64,000 nt of DNA. Source: Hyphomicrobiales bacterium (lineage in GTDB: Bacteria; Pseudomonadota; Alphaproteobacteria; Rhizobiales; Rhizobiaceae). The stretch covers positions 276,206 to 340,205 of the forward strand of contig UCGV01000006.1 of the NCBI GenBank assembly GCA_900471925.1. The letters are read 5' to 3'. The translations under genes and the position numbers were made by a program. This document shows positions 46,076-55,684 of the stretch, piece by piece; the stretch's first letter is position 1; every line of letters begins with the position of its first letter. The notes beneath the pieces are model-generated. The model was not told the DNA's origin, did no database searches, and saw only the letters and a list, made by a program, of their open reading frames with translations.

Positions 46076-48996
46076 TCCGCCGCCGCGACCGTTTTCTTGA
46101 CCGGCCGCCGCTCAAGCAATTCCTTCAGGAAATGGCCGGTATAGGAGCGCTTCTCCTTGACGATGGTCTCTGGCGTGCCGACGGCCACGATTTCTCCACC
46201 GCCATCACCGCCTTCGGGACCGAAATCGAGGATCCAGTCGGCGGTCTTGATGACTTCGAGATTGTGCTCGATGACCACGACCGAATTGCCCTGGTTGACC
46301 AGCTCATGCAGCATTTCCAGAAGCTTGGCGACGTCATGGAAATGCAGACCAGTGGTCGGCTCGTCGAGAATGTAGAGGGTGCGACCGGTCGAGCGCTTCG
46401 ACAGTTCCTTGGCGAGCTTGACGCGCTGCGCCTCGCCGCCCGAGAGCGTATTGGCCTGCTGACCCACCTTGATATAGCCGAGGCCAACATCGAAGAGCGA
46501 CTGCAGCTTGTCACGCACGGCCGGAACCGCGGTGAAGAATTCCACGCCTTCCTCGACCGTCATGTCGAGCACATCCGAGATCGACTTGCCCTTGAAGGTC
46601 ACGTCGAGCGTCTCGCGATTATAACGCTTGCCGTGGCAGACGTCGCAGGTCACGTAGACGTCGGGCAGGAAGTGCATCTCGATCTTGATGACGCCATCGC
46701 CCTGGCAGGCCTCGCAACGTCCACCCTTGACGTTGAAGGAGAAACGGCCCGGCTGGTATCCGCGCGCCTTGGCTTCCGGCAGGCCGGCGAACCAGTCGCG
46801 TATCGGTGTGAAGGCGCCGGTATAGGTGGCCGGGTTCGAACGCGGCGTGCGGCCGATCGGCGACTGGTCGATATCGATGACCTTGTCGATATGCTCGAAG
46901 CCGTCGATCCGGTCGTGATCCGCAGGAATTTCGCGCGCACCCATCACGCGACGCGCCGCCGACTTGTAGAGCGTTTCGATCAGGAAGGTGGATTTGCCGC
47001 CTCCGGAAACACCAGTCACAGCCGTGAAGACGCCGAGCGGGATCGAAGCCGTGACATTCTTCAGATTGTTGCCGCGAGCGCCGACAACCTTGATCTCCTT
47101 GCCCTTTTTCGGCTTGCGCCGCTCATCAGGCAGCGCCACGCCGAGCTCACCCGACAGATATTTGCCGGTCAGCGACTTCGGGTTGGCCATGATCTCCTGC
47201 GGTGTGCCATGCGCCACCACCTGGCCGCCATGCACGCCGGCAGCAGGTCCGATATCGACCACGTCATCAGCCGTCAGGATCGCGTCTTCGTCATGCTCGA
47301 CGACGATGACAGTATTGCCGATGTCGCGCAGGTGTTTCAGCGTATCGAGCAGACGTGCATTGTCGCGCTGGTGGAGGCCGATCGACGGCTCGTCGAGCAC
47401 GTAGAGCACGCCCGTCAGACCCGAGCCGATCTGCGAGGCAAGACGAATACGCTGGCTTTCGCCGCCGGACAATGTACCGGAATTGCGCGACAGGCTCAGA
47501 TATTCGAGACCGACATCATTGAGGAAGCGCAGGCGATCGCGGATTTCCTTGAGAATGCGCACGGCAATCTCGTTCTGCTTGGCATTGAAACTCGCGGGCA
47601 GCACCTCGAACCAGTCACGTGCGACACGGATCGACATCTGCGTGACTTCGCCGATATGCAGCTTGTTGATCTTCACTGCCAGCGCTTCCGGCTTCAGGCG
47701 AAAACCATTGCAGGCCGGGCAGGGAGCCGCCGACATGAAGCGTTCGATATCTTCGCGTGCCCAGGCCGAATCCGTTTCCTTCCACCGGCGCTCGAGATTG
47801 GGCACGATGCCCTCGAAATTCTTCGCGGTCGTGTAGGAGCGCGCGCCATCGGCATAATGGAATTCGATCTTCTCTTCCGTGCCGTTTAGGATGACATCCT
47901 TGGCCTTTTCAGGAAGATCGCTCCAGCGGCTGCCGAGCTTGAAGCCGAAATGTTTGCCGAGCGCTTCGAGCGTCTGGTTATAATAGGGCGAGGTAGACTT
48001 GGCCCACGGCGCAATCGCGCCGTCGCGCAACGTGCGCTCAGGCTCCGGCACGATCAGATCAGGATCGATCTTCTGCTGCGAGCCGAGGCCGTCGCAGGTC
48101 GGGCAGGCGCCGAAGGGGTTGTTGAACGAGAACAGCCGCGGCTCGATTTCCGGAATGGTGAAACCGGAGACCGGGCAAGCGAATTTTTCCGAAAACAGCA
48201 CCCGCTCATGCGTCTCGTTGAGTGACTTGTTGGCCGAGCCGCCGGCCGAGGTTTCCTCCGGCGGCAACGGCTTGTCGGCGAATTCGGCGACGGCAAGACC
48301 GTCGGCAAGCTTCAGTGCCGTCTCGAAACTGTCGGCGAGACGCGAAGCCATATCGGGGCGTACGACGATACGGTCGATGACCACGTCGATATCGTGCTTG
48401 TACTTCTTGTCGAGCGTTGGCGCATCGGCGATCTCGTAGAACTGGCCGTCGACCTTGACGCGCTGGAAGCCCTTCTTCATGAGCTCCGCCAGTTCCTTCT
48501 TGTACTCGCCTTTACGGCCGCGGATCATCGGCGCCAGGATATAGAGGCGCGTGCCTTCCTCGAAAGCGAGTACCCGGTCGACCATCTGGCTGACCGTCTG
48601 GCTTTCGATCGGCAGGCCGGTGGCCGGTGAGTAGGGAACGCCGACGCGCGCAAAGAGCAGACGCATATAGTCGTAGATTTCCGTGACCGTGCCGACAGTC
48701 GAGCGTGGATTGCGCGAGGTCGTCTTCTGCTCGATCGAGATGGCAGGTGACAGGCCGTCGATCTGATCGACGTCAGGCTTCTGCATCATCTCCAGGAATT
48801 GGCGCGCATAAGCCGAAAGGCTTTCGACATAGCGGCGCTGTCCCTCGGCATAGATCGTGTCGAAGGCGAGCGAGGATTTGCCCGAGCCGGAAAGACCGGT
48901 CATAACGATCAGCTTGTTGCGCGGCAGATCGAGGTCGATGCCCTTCAGATTATGCTCGCGCGCGCCGCGGATGGAGATCGTCTTCAGTTCGCTCAT
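46072..48996 (-). CDS. uvrA: Excinuclease ABC subunit A
   Basis: A 974-residue DNA-damage recognition ATPase. Two ATPase modules: first Walker [21 protein letters not shown] near residue 32, second [13 protein letters not shown] in the C-terminal half; signatures [13 protein letters not shown] and [11 protein letters not shown]. Zinc modules CPVSG..CPTCDG and [17 protein letters not shown] are intact. Forms the UvrAB complex in nucleotide excision repair and cooperates with Mfd (also in this window). Divergent from ssb, with an SOS box between. Confidence 0.96.
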   Translation of the reverse strand: MSELKTISIRGAREHNLKGIDLDLPRNKLIVMTGLSGSGKSSLAFDTIYAEGQRRYVESLSAYARQFLEMMQKPDVDQIDGLSPAISIEQKTTSRNPRSTVGTVTEIYDYMRLLFARVGVPYSPATGLPIESQTVSQMVDRVLAFEEGTRLYILAPMIRGRKGEYKKELAELMKKGFQRVKVDGQFYEIADAPTLDKKYKHDIDVVIDRIVVRPDMASRLADSFETALKLADGLAVAEFADKPLPPEETSAGGSANKSLNETHERVLFSEKFACPVSGFTIPEIEPRLFSFNNPFGACPTCDGLGSQQKIDPDLIVPEPERTLRDGAIAPWAKSTSPYYNQTLEALGKHFGFKLGSRWSDLPEKAKDVILNGTEEKIEFHYADGARSYTTAKNFEGIVPNLERRWKETDSAWAREDIERFMSAAPCPACNGFRLKPEALAVKINKLHIGEVTQMSIRVARDWFEVLPASFNAKQNEIAVRILKEIRDRLRFLNDVGLEYLSLSRNSGTLSGGESQRIRLASQIGSGLTGVLYVLDEPSIGLHQRDNARLLDTLKHLRDIGNTVIVVEHDEDAILTADDVVDIGPAAGVHGGQVVAHGTPQEIMANPKSLTGKYLSGELGVALPDERRKPKKGKEIKVVGARGNNLKNVTASIPLGVFTAVTGVSGGGKSTFLIETLYKSAARRVMGAREIPADHDRIDGFEHIDKVIDIDQSPIGRTPRSNPATYTGAFTPIRDWFAGLPEAKARGYQPGRFSFNVKGGRCEACQGDGVIKIEMHFLPDVYVTCDVCHGKRYNRETLDVTFKGKSISDVLDMTVEEGVEFFTAVPAVRDKLQSLFDVGLGYIKVGQQANTLSGGEAQRVKLAKELSKRSTGRTLYILDEPTTGLHFHDVAKLLEMLHELVNQGNSVVVIEHNLEVIKTADWILDFGPEGGDGGGEIVAVGTPETIVKEKRSYTGHFLKELLERRPVKKTVAAAE

Positions 48997-49098
48997 CGTC
49001 TCTGCTTCAGGTCGTTTGGGGGAATAACAGCCCTTATGTAGTGATGCCGGCAGGCGAGTCGAGGCTGAATGTCCGCAACAATAAAGTTTTCGATTCTG

Positions 49099-49127
49099 TT
49101 GACAGGATCATAGCGGATAAATAGAAC
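49099..49127 (+). promoter_or_regulatory. Promoter of ssb overlapping the SOS box
   Basis: TTGACA at 49099-49104, a 17-base spacer, and TAGAAC at 49122-49127 as -10. The last four bases of the -10 belong to the SOS box, so LexA binding should block polymerase directly. Confidence 0.6.
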
Positions 49128-49138
49128 AAATAAAGAAC
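49124..49138. promoter_or_regulatory. LexA SOS box between uvrA and ssb
   Basis: GAAC (49124-49127), seven bases, GAAC (49135-49138): the exact alphaproteobacterial LexA site GAAC-N7-GAAC (GTTC-N7-GTTC on the other strand). It overlaps the -10 of the ssb-facing promoter. Divergent uvrA-ssb control by such a box has been described in Sinorhizobium, as I recall. Confidence 0.92.
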
Positions 49139-49251
49139 AAAATTCCTTGTGGATTAACAGGGCCTGGATGCGCACCGTCAGTGCTCTATGGTTTAAGGTG
49201 CGCCAGTGATTTTAAAACGCCGCCGGGCAGGGCGGCAGTAAGGTGAATGAT

Positions 49252-49818
49252 ATGGCTGGTAGTGTGAATAAGGTAATTCTGATCGGAAACGTGGGCGCCG
49301 ACCCCGAAATCCGCCGCACGCAGGATGGCCGGCCGATCGCCAACCTTCGTATCGCGACCTCGGAAACCTGGCGTGACCGCAATTCCGGTGAGCGCCGCGA
49401 GAAGACTGAGTGGCACACCGTCGTCGTCTTCAACGAAGGCCTCTGCAAGGTTGTCGAGCAATATGTGAAGAAGGGCGCCAAGCTTTATATCGAAGGCGCG
49501 CTGCAGACCCGCAAGTGGCAGGACCAGACCGGCAACGACCGCTACTCGACGGAAATCGTGCTGCAGGGCTTCAACTCGACCCTGACAATGCTCGACGGTC
49601 GCGGTGAAGGCGGCGGCGCAGGCTCCGGCTTCGGCGGTGGTCGCGGCGGTGACGACTTCGGTGGCGGCGGTGGCTACGGCGATGATTACGGCGCGCCCGC
49701 TCCGTCCTCCGGCGGTGGTGGCCGCAGCGGCGGCGGTAACCGTGGCGGTGGCAGCACCGGCGGTAGCGGTGGCGGCGGCAATTTCTCGCGGGATCTTGAC
49801 GACGATATCCCGTTCTGA
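49252..49818 (+). CDS. ssb: Single-stranded DNA-binding protein
   Basis: A 188-residue protein. The OB-fold occupies residues 1 to about 112 (SVNKVILIGNVGADPEIR, EWHTVVVFN, GAKLYIEGALQTRKWQD). A long Gly-rich linker follows (about 115-178, with GGGxGGG runs), and the acidic tip DDDIPF that recruits repair partners ends the chain. ATG 49252 has AAGGTG upstream; a GTG at 49243 would overlap that site. SOS box and promoter lie upstream. A hairpin shared with marC ends it. Confidence 0.95.
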   Translation: MAGSVNKVILIGNVGADPEIRRTQDGRPIANLRIATSETWRDRNSGERREKTEWHTVVVFNEGLCKVVEQYVKKGAKLYIEGALQTRKWQDQTGNDRYSTEIVLQGFNSTLTMLDGRGEGGGAGSGFGGGRGGDDFGGGGGYGDDYGAPAPSSGGGGRSGGGNRGGGSTGGSGGGGNFSRDLDDDIPF

Positions 49819-49843
49819 TCGGTTTTGTTCAGAAGCTTTGATG

Positions 49844-49866
49844 ACGGCGCCTTTGGGCGCCGTTTT
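49844..49866. terminator. Terminator between ssb and marC
   Basis: ACGGCGCC (49844-49851) and GGCGCCGT (49856-49863) form a perfect 8-bp stem with a TTTG loop and TTT behind. It overlaps the end of the convergent marC gene. Confidence 0.75.
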
Positions 49867-50513
49867 CAATGGGGCGTGGCGCTGATCAGGTTGAGGGCGG
49901 ATTTCGCACCGTCGACGACGAACTGGGCCGCCAGGGCTGCGAGAATGACGCCGAGGAGACGGGTCAGGATCGCCCGACCGGTCACGCCGAGGAAGCGGTC
50001 GAGCCGATCGGCCAGGAAGAGCACCACTAGGGTAATCAGCAGGCAGCCGGCGATGACACCGATCAGCTGCGCGCGCTCGACAGTGGAGGGCAGGGTGCCT
50101 CCGAGCAGGATCGTCGCCGAAATGGCCCCCGGTCCGGCAATCAGCGGCAGCGCCAGCGGGAAGACGGCGATATTCTCGATATGATCCTTGGTGATCGCCA
50201 CTTCCGTCGTCTTTTCCTTGCGGTCCTGTCGTTTCTCGAACACCATCTCAAAGGCGATCCAGAAAAGCAGCAATCCGCCGGCGAGCCTGAAGGCGCCGAT
50301 CGAAATGCCGAGCACGCCAAGCACGCTGGAACCGAACAGCGCGAACACGGCGAGAATGATGAAGGCAATCGTGGTGCCGCGCAGCGCCACCTGCTTGCGC
50401 TCCTGTCGTGTCATGCCGACGGTGAGGCCGAGGAAGAGCGGCGCAAGCCCAGGCGGGTCGATCGTGACGAGCAGCGTCGTGAACGCGTTGATCAGTTGGT
50501 CGGCGCTTGCCAT
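49866..50513 (-). CDS. MarC family membrane protein
   Basis: A 215-residue integral membrane protein of the MarC/UPF0056 family with about six hydrophobic segments; marks are LLVTIDPPGLAPLFLGLT, the loop region with EKRQDRKEK, and PLALPLIAGPGAISATILL. Function is not settled; an old link to multiple antibiotic resistance is not supported for the family. GGAGAACCG precedes the ATG at 50513. Divergent from gyrA across a 225-base gap. Confidence 0.9.
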   Translation of the reverse strand: MASADQLINAFTTLLVTIDPPGLAPLFLGLTVGMTRQERKQVALRGTTIAFIILAVFALFGSSVLGVLGISIGAFRLAGGLLLFWIAFEMVFEKRQDRKEKTTEVAITKDHIENIAVFPLALPLIAGPGAISATILLGGTLPSTVERAQLIGVIAGCLLITLVVLFLADRLDRFLGVTGRAILTRLLGVILAALAAQFVVDGAKSALNLISATPH

Positions 50514-50673
50514 CGGTTCTCCAAAACCCCATATGAATGCTTGTTTTTGATGATTGTGATGCGCGGTTTCCGATTTAGCAAATACATGATCTCCAAGAAT
50601 ATCCCGCCACGGCGTAAATGCCGTGATTTGCCCTCATTAGACCGCAAAAGCCTGTTCAAAACCGCTCGCTAAA

Positions 50674-50703
50674 TTGGCGTGGGAGCAGGCTTTCCGCTAT
50701 AAA
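50674..50703 (+). promoter_or_regulatory. Candidate gyrA promoter
   Basis: TTGGCG (50674-50679), an 18-base spacer and TATAAA (50698-50703). A dyad AAAGCCTG (50647-50654) / CAGGCTTT (50686-50693) encloses the -35. Assignment is by pattern only. Confidence 0.4.
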
Positions 50704-50738
50704 TCTTCAAATGATTCTAGAAGAGAACGTGAACCGTT

Positions 50739-53540
50739 TTGACTGAGCAAACACCCCCCGGCGGCGGGAAGCTCCCGCCAGGCATCGAGCCGATCTCCAT
50801 TATGGAGGAAATGCAGCGGTCGTATCTCGACTACGCGATGAGCGTTATCGTGTCCCGCGCACTTCCCGACGTGCGCGACGGCTTGAAGCCTGTGCATCGG
50901 CGCATCCTCTACGGCATGTCCGAGCTCGGCATCGACTGGAACAAGAAATACGTCAAATGCGCCCGCGTTACCGGGGACGTGATGGGTAAATACCATCCGC
51001 ACGGCAATGCCGCGATCTATGACGCGCTCGCCCGTATGGCGCAGCCCTGGTCGCTCCGTCTGCCGCTGATCGACGGTCAGGGTAATTTCGGTTCGGTCGA
51101 CGGTGATCCGCCGGCGGCAGAACGTTACACCGAATGCCGCCTGCAGAAGGCCGCCCATTCGCTGCTCGACGACCTCGATAAGGAAACCGTCGATTTCCGC
51201 GACAACTATGATGGCACGCTCTCCGAGCCCGTCGTGGTGCCTGCCAAGTTTCCGAACCTGCTCGTCAATGGCGCTGGTGGCATCGCCGTCGGCATGGCGA
51301 CGAATATTCCGCCGCATAACCTCTCTGAAGTCATCGACGGCTGCATCGCGCTCATCAGCGATCCGGCAATCGAGCTGCCGGAGCTGATGCAGATCATCCC
51401 CGGTCCAGACTTCCCGACCGGCGCCAAGATCCTCGGCCGCTCCGGCATTCGCTCCGCCTATGAGACCGGCCGCGGTTCTGTCGTCATGCGCGGCGTCGCT
51501 GCGATCGAGCCTATGCGCGGCGATCGCGAGCAGATCATCATCACCGAAATCCCCTATCAGGTGAACAAGGCGACGATGATCGAGAAGATGGCCGAACTGG
51601 TGCGCGAGAAGCGCATCGAAGGCATTTCCGATCTGCGTGACGAATCCGACCGCCAGGGCTACCGCGTTGTCGTCGAACTGAAGCGCGACGCCAATGCCGA
51701 CGTCATCCTGAACCAGCTCTACCGCTACACGCCTCTGCAGACCTCCTTTGGCTGCAACATGGTGGCGCTGAACGGCGGCAAGCCGGAACTGCTGACGCTG
51801 CTCGACATGCTCCGCGCTTTCGTCACCTTCCGCGAGGAGGTTGTTAGCCGGAGAACGAAATTCCTGCTCCGCAAGGCGCGTGAGCGCGCCCACGTCTTGG
51901 TCGGTCTCGCGATTGCCGTTGCCAATATCGACGAAGTCATTCGTGTCATCCGCCAGGCGCCGGACCCGCAGTCGGCCCGCGAAGAACTGATGACCCGCCG
52001 CTGGCCGGCGGAAGATGTCGAAAGCCTCATCCGCCTCATCGACGATCCGCGCCACCGCATCAATGACGACCTGACCTATAACCTCTCGGAAGAGCAGGCC
52101 CGCGCCATCCTTGAGCTGCGCCTTGCCCGTCTGACCGCTCTCGGCCGAGACGAAATTGGCGATGAACTCAACAAGATAGGTGAGGAAATCAAGGATTACC
52201 TCGATATCCTGTCATCGCGTGTGCGCATCCAGACGATCGTCAAGGATGAACTCATCGCAGTCCGCGATGAGTTCGGCACGCCACGCCGCACGGAGATCAT
52301 CGACGGCGGTCTCGAGATGGACGATGAAGACCTCATCGCCCGCGAAGACATGGTCGTTACTGTCTCGCATCTCGGTTATATCAAGCGCGTGCCACTGGCG
52401 ACTTACCGTGCGCAGCGTCGCGGCGGTAAGGGCCGCTCGGGCATGACGACCCGCGATGAAGACTTTGTTAGTCGGCTATTCGTGGTCAATACCCACACAC
52501 CGGTTCTCTTCTTCTCCTCGCGTGGTATAGTCTACAAGGAGAAGGTCTGGCGCCTTCCGATCGGTACGCCGACCTCGCGCGGCAAGGCTCTCATCAACAT
52601 GCTGCCGCTCGAACCCGGCGAACGCATCACCACTATTCTGCCGCTGCCCGAGGATGAGGAAAGCTGGGATAACCTCGACGTCATGTTCTCGACGACGCGC
52701 GGCACTGTCCGCCGTAACAAGCTCAGCGATTTCGTCCAGGTGAACCGTAACGGCAAGATCGCCATGAAGCTGGAAGAGGAGGGCGATGAAATCCTCTCCG
52801 TCGAGACCTGCACCATTGAGGACGATGTACTGCTGACGACGGCGCTCGGCCAGTGCATCCGCTTCTCGGTCGATGACGTCCGTGTCTTCGCCGGCCGTAA
52901 CTCTATCGGTGTGCGCGGCATCAATCTCGGCGATGGCGACCGCATCATCTCGATGACCATCGTCGGCCATGTCGATGCCGAACCGTGGGAGCGCGCTGCC
53001 TACCTCAAGCGTTCCGCCGCCGAACGTCGTGCGACAGGTGTGGATGAAGAGGATATCGCCCTGGTCGGCGAGGAAGTCACCGAAGAGGGACAGCTTTCCG
53101 ACGAACGTTACGAAGTGCTGAAGGCACGTGAGCAGTTCGTGCTGACAGTCTCCGAAAAGGGCTTCGGCAAGCGCTCGTCCTCCTATGATTTCCGCATCTC
53201 GGGCCGTGGCGGCAAGGGTATCCGCGCCACCGACACGTCGAAGACGGGCGAAATCGGCGAACTCGTCGCCGCCTTCCCGATCGACGATGGCGACCAGATC
53301 ATGCTCGTCTCCGACGGCGGCCAGCTGATCCGCGTGCCCGTGGGCGGCATCCGCATCGCCAGCCGTGCGACGAAGGGTGTCACCATCTTCTCGACCGCCA
53401 AGGATGAGAAGGTCGTTTCTGTCGAGCGCATCAGCGAGCCGGAAGAGGACGAGACGCCTGAGAACGGTGATGAAGTTGCCGTTTCCGAAGGTGAGGCACC
53501 CGCTGCTGATGGAGCAGATGAAGCACCGTCAGGCGAATAA
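50739..53540 (+). CDS. gyrA: DNA gyrase subunit A, TTG start
   Basis: A 933-residue subunit. Active-site Tyr130 in AAERYTEC; the quinolone-determining region reads [11 protein letters not shown] (residues 85-95); GyrA-box QRRGGKG in the C-terminal beta-pinwheel. The start must be TTG at 50739 (an in-frame TGA lies 9 bases upstream) unless it begins much later at [11 protein letters not shown]. The tail after about 895 is acidic and Glu/Ala-rich. Ala91 replaces the Ser83 of Escherichia coli and Asn90 replaces Asp82. A strong terminator follows. Confidence 0.95.
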   Translation: MTEQTPPGGGKLPPGIEPISIMEEMQRSYLDYAMSVIVSRALPDVRDGLKPVHRRILYGMSELGIDWNKKYVKCARVTGDVMGKYHPHGNAAIYDALARMAQPWSLRLPLIDGQGNFGSVDGDPPAAERYTECRLQKAAHSLLDDLDKETVDFRDNYDGTLSEPVVVPAKFPNLLVNGAGGIAVGMATNIPPHNLSEVIDGCIALISDPAIELPELMQIIPGPDFPTGAKILGRSGIRSAYETGRGSVVMRGVAAIEPMRGDREQIIITEIPYQVNKATMIEKMAELVREKRIEGISDLRDESDRQGYRVVVELKRDANADVILNQLYRYTPLQTSFGCNMVALNGGKPELLTLLDMLRAFVTFREEVVSRRTKFLLRKARERAHVLVGLAIAVANIDEVIRVIRQAPDPQSAREELMTRRWPAEDVESLIRLIDDPRHRINDDLTYNLSEEQARAILELRLARLTALGRDEIGDELNKIGEEIKDYLDILSSRVRIQTIVKDELIAVRDEFGTPRRTEIIDGGLEMDDEDLIAREDMVVTVSHLGYIKRVPLATYRAQRRGGKGRSGMTTRDEDFVSRLFVVNTHTPVLFFSSRGIVYKEKVWRLPIGTPTSRGKALINMLPLEPGERITTILPLPEDEESWDNLDVMFSTTRGTVRRNKLSDFVQVNRNGKIAMKLEEEGDEILSVETCTIEDDVLLTTALGQCIRFSVDDVRVFAGRNSIGVRGINLGDGDRIISMTIVGHVDAEPWERAAYLKRSAAERRATGVDEEDIALVGEEVTEEGQLSDERYEVLKAREQFVLTVSEKGFGKRSSSYDFRISGRGGKGIRATDTSKTGEIGELVAAFPIDDGDQIMLVSDGGQLIRVPVGGIRIASRATKGVTIFSTAKDEKVVSVERISEPEEDETPENGDEVAVSEGEAPAADGADEAPSGE

Positions 53541-53560
53541 TCCACCTGATTGACATGACG

Positions 53561-53590
53561 AACCGGGCGGCTCTGCCGCCCGGTTTTTTT
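53561..53590 (+). terminator. Rho-independent terminator of gyrA
   Basis: AACCGGGCGGC (53561-53571) and GCCGCCCGGTT (53575-53585) form an 11-bp perfect stem with a three-base loop, followed by T residues. Confidence 0.94.
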
Positions 53591-53661
53591 ATTGCCCTGT
53601 GAAAGACGAACCTTACGCAAAAGCGATCGCCTGACTGCCGTTTCTGGATACGGCATTAAAA

Positions 53662-53686
53662 AAGCCGGATGCTGAACATCCGGCTT
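53662..53686 (-). terminator. Terminator of the small membrane-protein genes
   Basis: AAGCCGGATG (53662-53671) and CATCCGGCTT (53677-53686) form a perfect 10-bp stem with a 5-base loop. On the minus strand TTTTAATG follows, so it ends a minus-strand transcript, which supports expression of the 44-residue gene just before it. Confidence 0.88.
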
Positions 53687-53715
53687 AATCTCTGTCTGTC
53701 ATTGCGGGAGCGGAC

Positions 53716-53850
53716 TTAGAAAGCGCTGTGTTTTTCATTCAGCGATTTGACTTCCTCGCTTTCGCGGCGCAGCGCGGAAATCGTCGAAGTCACGGACACG
53801 ATGAACATGATGCTGATAAGTGCAGTCAGTACTGTCAGGATCGTGAACAC
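53716..53850 (-). CDS. 44-residue single-span membrane protein, GTG start
   Basis: Not recognised. The frame starts at GTG 53850 with AAAGGAACG about 8 bases upstream and ends in TAA at 53716-53718. The chain is one hydrophobic span (residues 2-22, FTILTVLTALISIMFIVSV) followed by a charged tail (about 28-44, RRESEEVKSLNEK). A strong minus-strand terminator lies 30 bases after the stop. The terminator, ribosome site and membrane pattern together support a real gene, although it is shorter than many annotation cut-offs. Confidence 0.65.
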   Translation of the reverse strand: MFTILTVLTALISIMFIVSVTSTISALRRESEEVKSLNEKHSAF

Positions 53851-53889
53851 GGTGGCGTTCCTTTCTCTACGGAGTTGCGTTCAAGCTCC

Positions 53890-54051
53890 TCAATACTGGC
53901 CGAGAACGCTTGCGGAGTGGGCCGAAGCGAACGGGCCATATACCTTGGAGGCATCGACCTTCTGGTTGTCATAGAGTGCGATGGTGGCGGTCAGCATGCC
54001 GGTAATCATTACCATCCAGAGCATGTTAATCATGGAGATTTTACCTGGCAT
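53890..54051 (-). CDS. 53-residue single-span membrane protein
   Basis: Not recognised. ATG 54051 (MPGKISMINM) has AGGAAGGAAAT just upstream; a longer reading from 54099 lacks such a site. One hydrophobic, Met-rich span covers about residues 6-28 (MINMLWMVMITGMLTATIA), followed by a polar tail. It ends 39 bases before the 44-residue gene on the same strand and probably shares its transcript and terminator. Confidence 0.62.
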   Translation of the reverse strand: MPGKISMINMLWMVMITGMLTATIALYDNQKVDASKVYGPFASAHSASVLGQY

Positions 54052-54197
54052 TTTAATTTCCTTCCTGCCGCGTTGCCGCTTCTCATATGTATCGATCAAT
54101 TGAACGCATCCGTCTTTAAAAGGTTCCCGCCGGATGTTGACGGGGTGTTTACCAACCGTGATCTGAAGCGACCTTGAATACCTTGTTCATCTGGCGT

Positions 54198-54446
54198 TCA
54201 GAATTCGAGCCGCTCCACGCGCATCCGGCCAAGCTGACGCATGATGGCCGCATGTTCACTAACTTCGGGCCGTACCCAGCTGAGCTGACGCCGATCTGCG
54301 ATATAGCCGTAAAAAAGCTCCGCAAGCAGCGAGAAAATAACGGTAATTGCAATAAGGACGATCAGCATGATCAGGGACTTTCCGGGGAGCGAAGCCGCCG
54401 GGACCGGCAGCTCTTGTGTTGACGCTCCGAGTAAAGCAGGTCGCAT
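54198..54446 (-). CDS. 82-residue single-span membrane protein
   Basis: Not recognised. The frame from ATG 54446 has a hydrophobic span at about residues 24-48 (SLIMLIVLIAITVIFSLLAELF) and a basic, soluble tail (YIADRRQLSW and on). No good ribosome site is seen before 54446; an internal ATG (54368) is possible and would begin inside the span. It lies 146 bases upstream of the 53-residue gene on the same strand and diverges from coaD. Confidence 0.5.
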   Translation of the reverse strand: MRPALLGASTQELPVPAASLPGKSLIMLIVLIAITVIFSLLAELFYGYIADRRQLSWVRPEVSEHAAIMRQLGRMRVERLEF

Positions 54447-54564
54447 CTGAGCAGGCCTTGAACGGCCCGTTCATTCATCGTTCAGCCGCGTGCCGCGCAT
54501 GGCTAAAAAACTTGCGAGAAAGTGGCTTCCGTGACAAAAGGCATCAAACAAACGGCCGGGCCAA

Positions 54565-55059
54565 ATGACGACTGCTTTCTATCCGGGGTCTTTCGACCCG
54601 ATCACCAATGGACATGTCGATGTACTTGTCCAGGCGCTGAACGTCGCCGAGAAGGTGATCGTCGCGATCGGCATTCATCCCGGAAAGACGCCGCTTTTTT
54701 CCTTCGAGGAAAAGGCAGGGCTGATCCGGGCCTCGCTCGCCGAGGTGCTTCCGGAAAAGAGCGCTCACATCGATGTCGTCTCTTTCGACAATCTTGTGGT
54801 CGACGCTGCACGCGCGCATGGCGCGAGCCTGCTGATCCGCGGCCTGCGCGACGGCACCGATCTCGATTATGAAATGCAGATGGCCGGTATGAACCGGCAG
54901 ATGGCGCCCGATATCCAGACCATCTTTCTGCCGGCGGGCACCGCCTCGCGGCCCATTACCGCCACATTGGTGCGCCAGATCGCAGCCATGGGCGGAGATG
55001 TCAGTGCCTTCGTGCCGGCGGCCGTCTTGCAAGCCCTGAAATCAAAGCGCAAAGCCTAG
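54565..55059 (+). CDS. coaD: Phosphopantetheine adenylyltransferase
   Basis: A 164-residue enzyme of coenzyme A synthesis; joins 4'-phosphopantetheine and ATP to give dephospho-CoA. Marks: [16 protein letters not shown] near residue 6 with the HxGH-type [19 protein letters not shown], and the nucleotide-site segment [14 protein letters not shown]. Standard length. The next gene, an exported cyclophilin, starts 26 bases later. Confidence 0.95.
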   Translation: MTTAFYPGSFDPITNGHVDVLVQALNVAEKVIVAIGIHPGKTPLFSFEEKAGLIRASLAEVLPEKSAHIDVVSFDNLVVDAARAHGASLLIRGLRDGTDLDYEMQMAGMNRQMAPDIQTIFLPAGTASRPITATLVRQIAAMGGDVSAFVPAAVLQALKSKRKA

Positions 55060-55085
55060 GCGTCGATCGCCGCAACGGAGCTCAC

Positions 55086-55658
55086 ATGAAACTCTTCTAT
55101 CTTGCATTTGCCGGCGTGCTCTATCTCGCCTCCTTCGCGGGCGACGCTTTCGCGCAGGCTGCCGATCACTACATCACCATCCAGCTGAAGAGCGGCCCCG
55201 TCGTCATCCAGCTCATGCCGGATGTGGCGCCGAAGCACGTGGCGCAGATCGAGGCGCTGGTGAAGAAGGGCGAATATGACAATGTTGCCTTCCACCGTGT
55301 CATCCCCGGCTTCATGGCCCAGACCGGAGACGTGAAGTATGGCAACATGGAAAAGAACTTCGATGCCGCCCAGGCCGGCACCGGCGGCTCCGACCTGCCT
55401 GACCTTCCGGCGGAATTTTCCAAGACGCCCTTCGTGCGTGGCACGGTCGGCATGGCCCGCGCCCAGGATCCGAATTCCGCCAACTCGCAGTTCTTCATCA
55501 TGTTTGCGGACGGTTCTTTCCTGAACGGCCAGTACACGGTCGTCGGCAAGGTTGTCTCGGGCATGGAAAATGTCGACAAGATCAAGATGGGCGAAGGCCA
55601 GAACGGCGAAGTCAGCAATCCCGACCGCATGATCAAGGTCACGCTGGGCAAGAAGTAA
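55086..55658 (+). CDS. ppiA: Exported peptidyl-prolyl cis-trans isomerase (cyclophilin)
   Basis: A 190-residue cyclophilin with a signal peptide (residues 1 to about 23, cleavage after AFA). Catalytic core: FHRVIPGFMAQTGD, FFIMFADGSFLNGQYTVVGKV. It should aid protein folding in the periplasm. It is followed at 27 bases by a second, leaderless cyclophilin; the two share 40-50 percent of their core by eye. Symbol by position in the periplasm; not proven. Confidence 0.9.
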   Translation: MKLFYLAFAGVLYLASFAGDAFAQAADHYITIQLKSGPVVIQLMPDVAPKHVAQIEALVKKGEYDNVAFHRVIPGFMAQTGDVKYGNMEKNFDAAQAGTGGSDLPDLPAEFSKTPFVRGTVGMARAQDPNSANSQFFIMFADGSFLNGQYTVVGKVVSGMENVDKIKMGEGQNGEVSNPDRMIKVTLGKK

Positions 55659-55684
55659 GTTCAAAAACGATAAGGAGAACGACA

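Noticed and set aside
49595..49800. Gly-rich repeats in ssb as a calcium-binding RTX array
   Set aside because: The GGGxGG runs lack the regular Asp of RTX nonapeptides and form the usual linker between the OB-fold and the acidic tip.
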